Below, one piece after another: positions 62,595 through 64,000 of a stretch of DNA of 64,000 bases. The DNA is taken from positions 310,001 to 374,000 of the forward strand of contig NZ_JANFLT010000002.1 of assembly GCF_024385505.1 (NCBI RefSeq), in the 5' to 3' direction. The translations under genes were made by a program, and so were the position numbers. The notes beneath the pieces are model-generated. The model worked only from the letters and a program-made list of their open reading frames with translations, was not told the DNA's origin and did no database searches. Numbering within the stretch: the stretch's first letter is position 1; each line of letters starts with the position of its first letter. Origin of the DNA: Arthrobacter zhaoxinii. Its GTDB lineage: Bacteria > Actinomycetota > Actinomycetes > Actinomycetales > Micrococcaceae.

Positions 62595-63710
62595 TTATTC
62601 GAGGTCCGAGGCCTCGTAGTAGCCGCTGTCCACGAGGGTTTCCTCGTAGTTGTCCTTGGTGACAATCTCCGATTCGAGCAGGTAGGCGGGAACCACCTTC
62701 ACGCCGTTGTCATAGGTCTCCTCGTCGTTGACCTCCGGGTCCTCGCCCTTCATCAGGGAATCGACCATCAGGACGGCACGTTCGCCGAGTTCGCGCACGT
62801 CCTTGAAGATCGTGGAGTACTGCTCGTCGGCCATGATGGACTGCACCGATCCGACTTCCGCGTCCTGGCCGGTGATGACCGGCAGGTTTTCCCCGGAGTA
62901 ACCGCCGGAACGGAGGGCGGAGATGATGCCGATGGACAATCCGTCATACGGGGACAGCACGCCGTCGAGCTGCGCGCCGCCGCCTATTGTCAGGAGGTCT
63001 TCCATGCGGTCCTGGGCGGTGTCCGGCAGCCAGCGCAGGATGGCGGCCTGCTCGAATTCGGTCTGGCCGCTGGGCACCTTCAGGGTGCCGTTATCCAAGT
63101 AGGGCTGAAGAGTGTCCATGGCCCCGTCCCAGAAGAAGGTGGCGTTGTTGTCATCGGGGCTGCCGGCGAACAGTTCCACGTTGAACGGGCCCTTTTCGCC
63201 GGTTTCCGTGCCGGCCTCGTCGAGGATTCCCAGGCCGGTGAGCAGCGAGGTGCCCTGCTGCACACCTACCTCGTAGTTGTCGAAGGTGGTGTAGTAGTCA
63301 ACGGTGTCCGACTCGTTGATAAGGCGGTCATAGGCGATGACGGGGATGTCCTGGGATTCGGCCGTCTCCAACACGCCGGTCAGCGTCGTGCCGTCGATGG
63401 AGGCGATCACGAGGGCCTCGGCCCCGCCGTTGATCATGTTTTCGATCTGCGAAACCTGGGTGGGGATGTCGTCGTTCGCGTACTGCAGGTCCACCTCGTA
63501 GCCGAGTTCCTCGAGCTGCGACTTCACGTTCTCGCCGTCGGCAATCCAGCGTTCGGACTGCTGCGTCGGCATGGCCACGCCGATTTTGGCTCCCTCGTTG
63601 GAGCCTTCGCCGGCGTCACCGCCGCCGCGGTTGCCTGAGCAGGCGCCGAGGCTCAGCGCGAGCGTCAGGGATACTCCCCCAATGAGGGTTTGTTTCAGGG
63701 TCAGTGCCAT
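62595..63710 (-). CDS. ChvE-type sugar-binding lipoprotein
   Basis: A 371-residue periplasmic-binding-protein-fold lipoprotein. The lipobox is LGAC (Cys24), followed by a Gly/Glu/Asn-rich tether. The mature part shows [40 protein letters not shown] and PVIAYDRLI, the type seen in ChvE/MmsE (arabinose, galactose, xylose, glucose). The start ATG 63710 follows GAAAGG and places the signal peptide correctly; upstream frame residues belong to another frame of araA. It is 47 bases after araA. Confidence 0.9.
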   Translation of the reverse strand: MALTLKQTLIGGVSLTLALSLGACSGNRGGGDAGEGSNEGAKIGVAMPTQQSERWIADGENVKSQLEELGYEVDLQYANDDIPTQVSQIENMINGGAEALVIASIDGTTLTGVLETAESQDIPVIAYDRLINESDTVDYYTTFDNYEVGVQQGTSLLTGLGILDEAGTETGEKGPFNVELFAGSPDDNNATFFWDGAMDTLQPYLDNGTLKVPSGQTEFEQAAILRWLPDTAQDRMEDLLTIGGGAQLDGVLSPYDGLSIGIISALRSGGYSGENLPVITGQDAEVGSVQSIMADEQYSTIFKDVRELGERAVLMVDSLMKGEDPEVNDEETYDNGVKVVPAYLLESEIVTKDNYEETLVDSGYYEASDLE

Positions 63711-63757
63711 GGTTCTGCCTTTCGTGGTGCCGTGCCTGGTGGAAGGTGCCGTGCGGG

Positions 63758-64000
63758 TCATAGCTTGGAGGCGAGTCGGTAGTAAGCGGCGTTCCAGCGC
63801 ACTTCGCGCTGGAACGCCCGCAGGGTGGTGGCTGAGTCGATGAGGAGCAGTTCGACGCCGGCCATCTCGGCGAAGTCGGTGACCACGTCTGCGCCGATGG
63901 CGGTGCTGAGCACCGTGTGGTGGGCCGCGCCGGCCGTAAGCCACGCGGCCGCAGACGTCGCGAGGTCCGGCTGCGGCTGCCACACTGCACGGGCCACCGG
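63758..64000 (-). CDS. araA: L-arabinose isomerase, C-terminal part
   Basis: Only the last 80 or so codons are in the window; the gene continues past the right edge. The visible end ([57 protein letters not shown]) matches AraA, in which the HH pair includes a metal ligand. AraA converts L-arabinose to L-ribulose. It is followed at 47 bases by the sugar-binding protein, ATPase and permease genes, so import and isomerisation are one operon. Confidence 0.88.
   Translation of the reverse strand, partial: PVARAVWQPQPDLATSAAAWLTAGAAHHTVLSTAIGADVVTDFAEMAGVELLLIDSATTLRAFQREVRWNAAYYRLASKL

Overview
The window is high-GC DNA with the gene content of a Gram-positive actinobacterium, most likely Arthrobacter or a close relative in the Micrococcaceae. 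Pointers are the CarD-type regulator, GAF-ANTAR protein, CU044_5270 protein, Rpf with LysM, an LPXTG-type surface protease, frequent GTG starts and dense operons with 4-bp stop/start overlaps. The species cannot be named from sequence alone. No rRNA, tRNA, CRISPR array, transposase, integrase or prophage gene was recognised. Both ends cut genes: a lactate 2-monooxygenase-type enzyme on the left and L-arabinose isomerase on the right.

Layout. 1-28.6 kb is mixed housekeeping and stress content: TetR regulator, methyltransferase-like membrane protein, formate/nitrite-type channel, CarD-like regulator, a pair of CNNM/CorC-type membrane proteins, an alcohol dehydrogenase operon, an orphan histidine kinase, a stand-alone thiopeptide/lantibiotic-dehydratase C-domain protein, a GAF-ANTAR regulator, mannitol-type dehydrogenase and an orphan PstS. 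Then come a compact sigma factor-ogt-alkB-alkA operon (alkylation repair), an acyl-CoA ligase, an EamA exporter, a cell-wall-anchored serine protease followed by a lipoprotein resembling a protease propeptide, a SigB/SigF-type sigma factor and an LD-carboxypeptidase.

28.6-36.4 kb and 47.6-52.0 kb are two halves of a surface-glycan locus built around nucleotide-activated heptose. Together they hold GmhA, GmhB, two HldE-like bifunctional kinase/nucleotidyltransferases, three GT9 heptosyltransferase-like proteins, three other glycosyltransferases, an SDR and a truncated aldehyde-dehydrogenase-like protein. Most are chained by ATGA or GTGA overlaps. Such a pathway is classically tied to LPS, so in a Gram-positive it is the most interesting system here.

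Between the two halves (36.4-47.6 kb) lie a P-loop kinase-like protein, a DUF2975/XRE pair, an ECF sigma factor with a CU044_5270 protein, gap divergent from a ROK repressor with a clear palindromic operator, an acidic His-rich membrane protein, and a MarR-controlled catabolic operon (SDR, amidohydrolase, glutaryl-CoA-dehydrogenase-like enzyme, MaoC hydratase). 52-64 kb carries small membrane proteins, MATE and MFS exporters, a DUF4031-HD protein, a BNR-repeat protein overlapping a ThiS/MoaD-like protein, an Rpf with a long structured leader, and an arabinose-linked sugar ABC transporter (ChvE/MmsA/MmsB type) downstream of araA.

Small-scale structure includes two intergenic clusters of a related short repeat (21.5 and 54.5 kb), several strong hairpin terminators, and three decayed gene remnants (SDR, GNAT, DUF2795).
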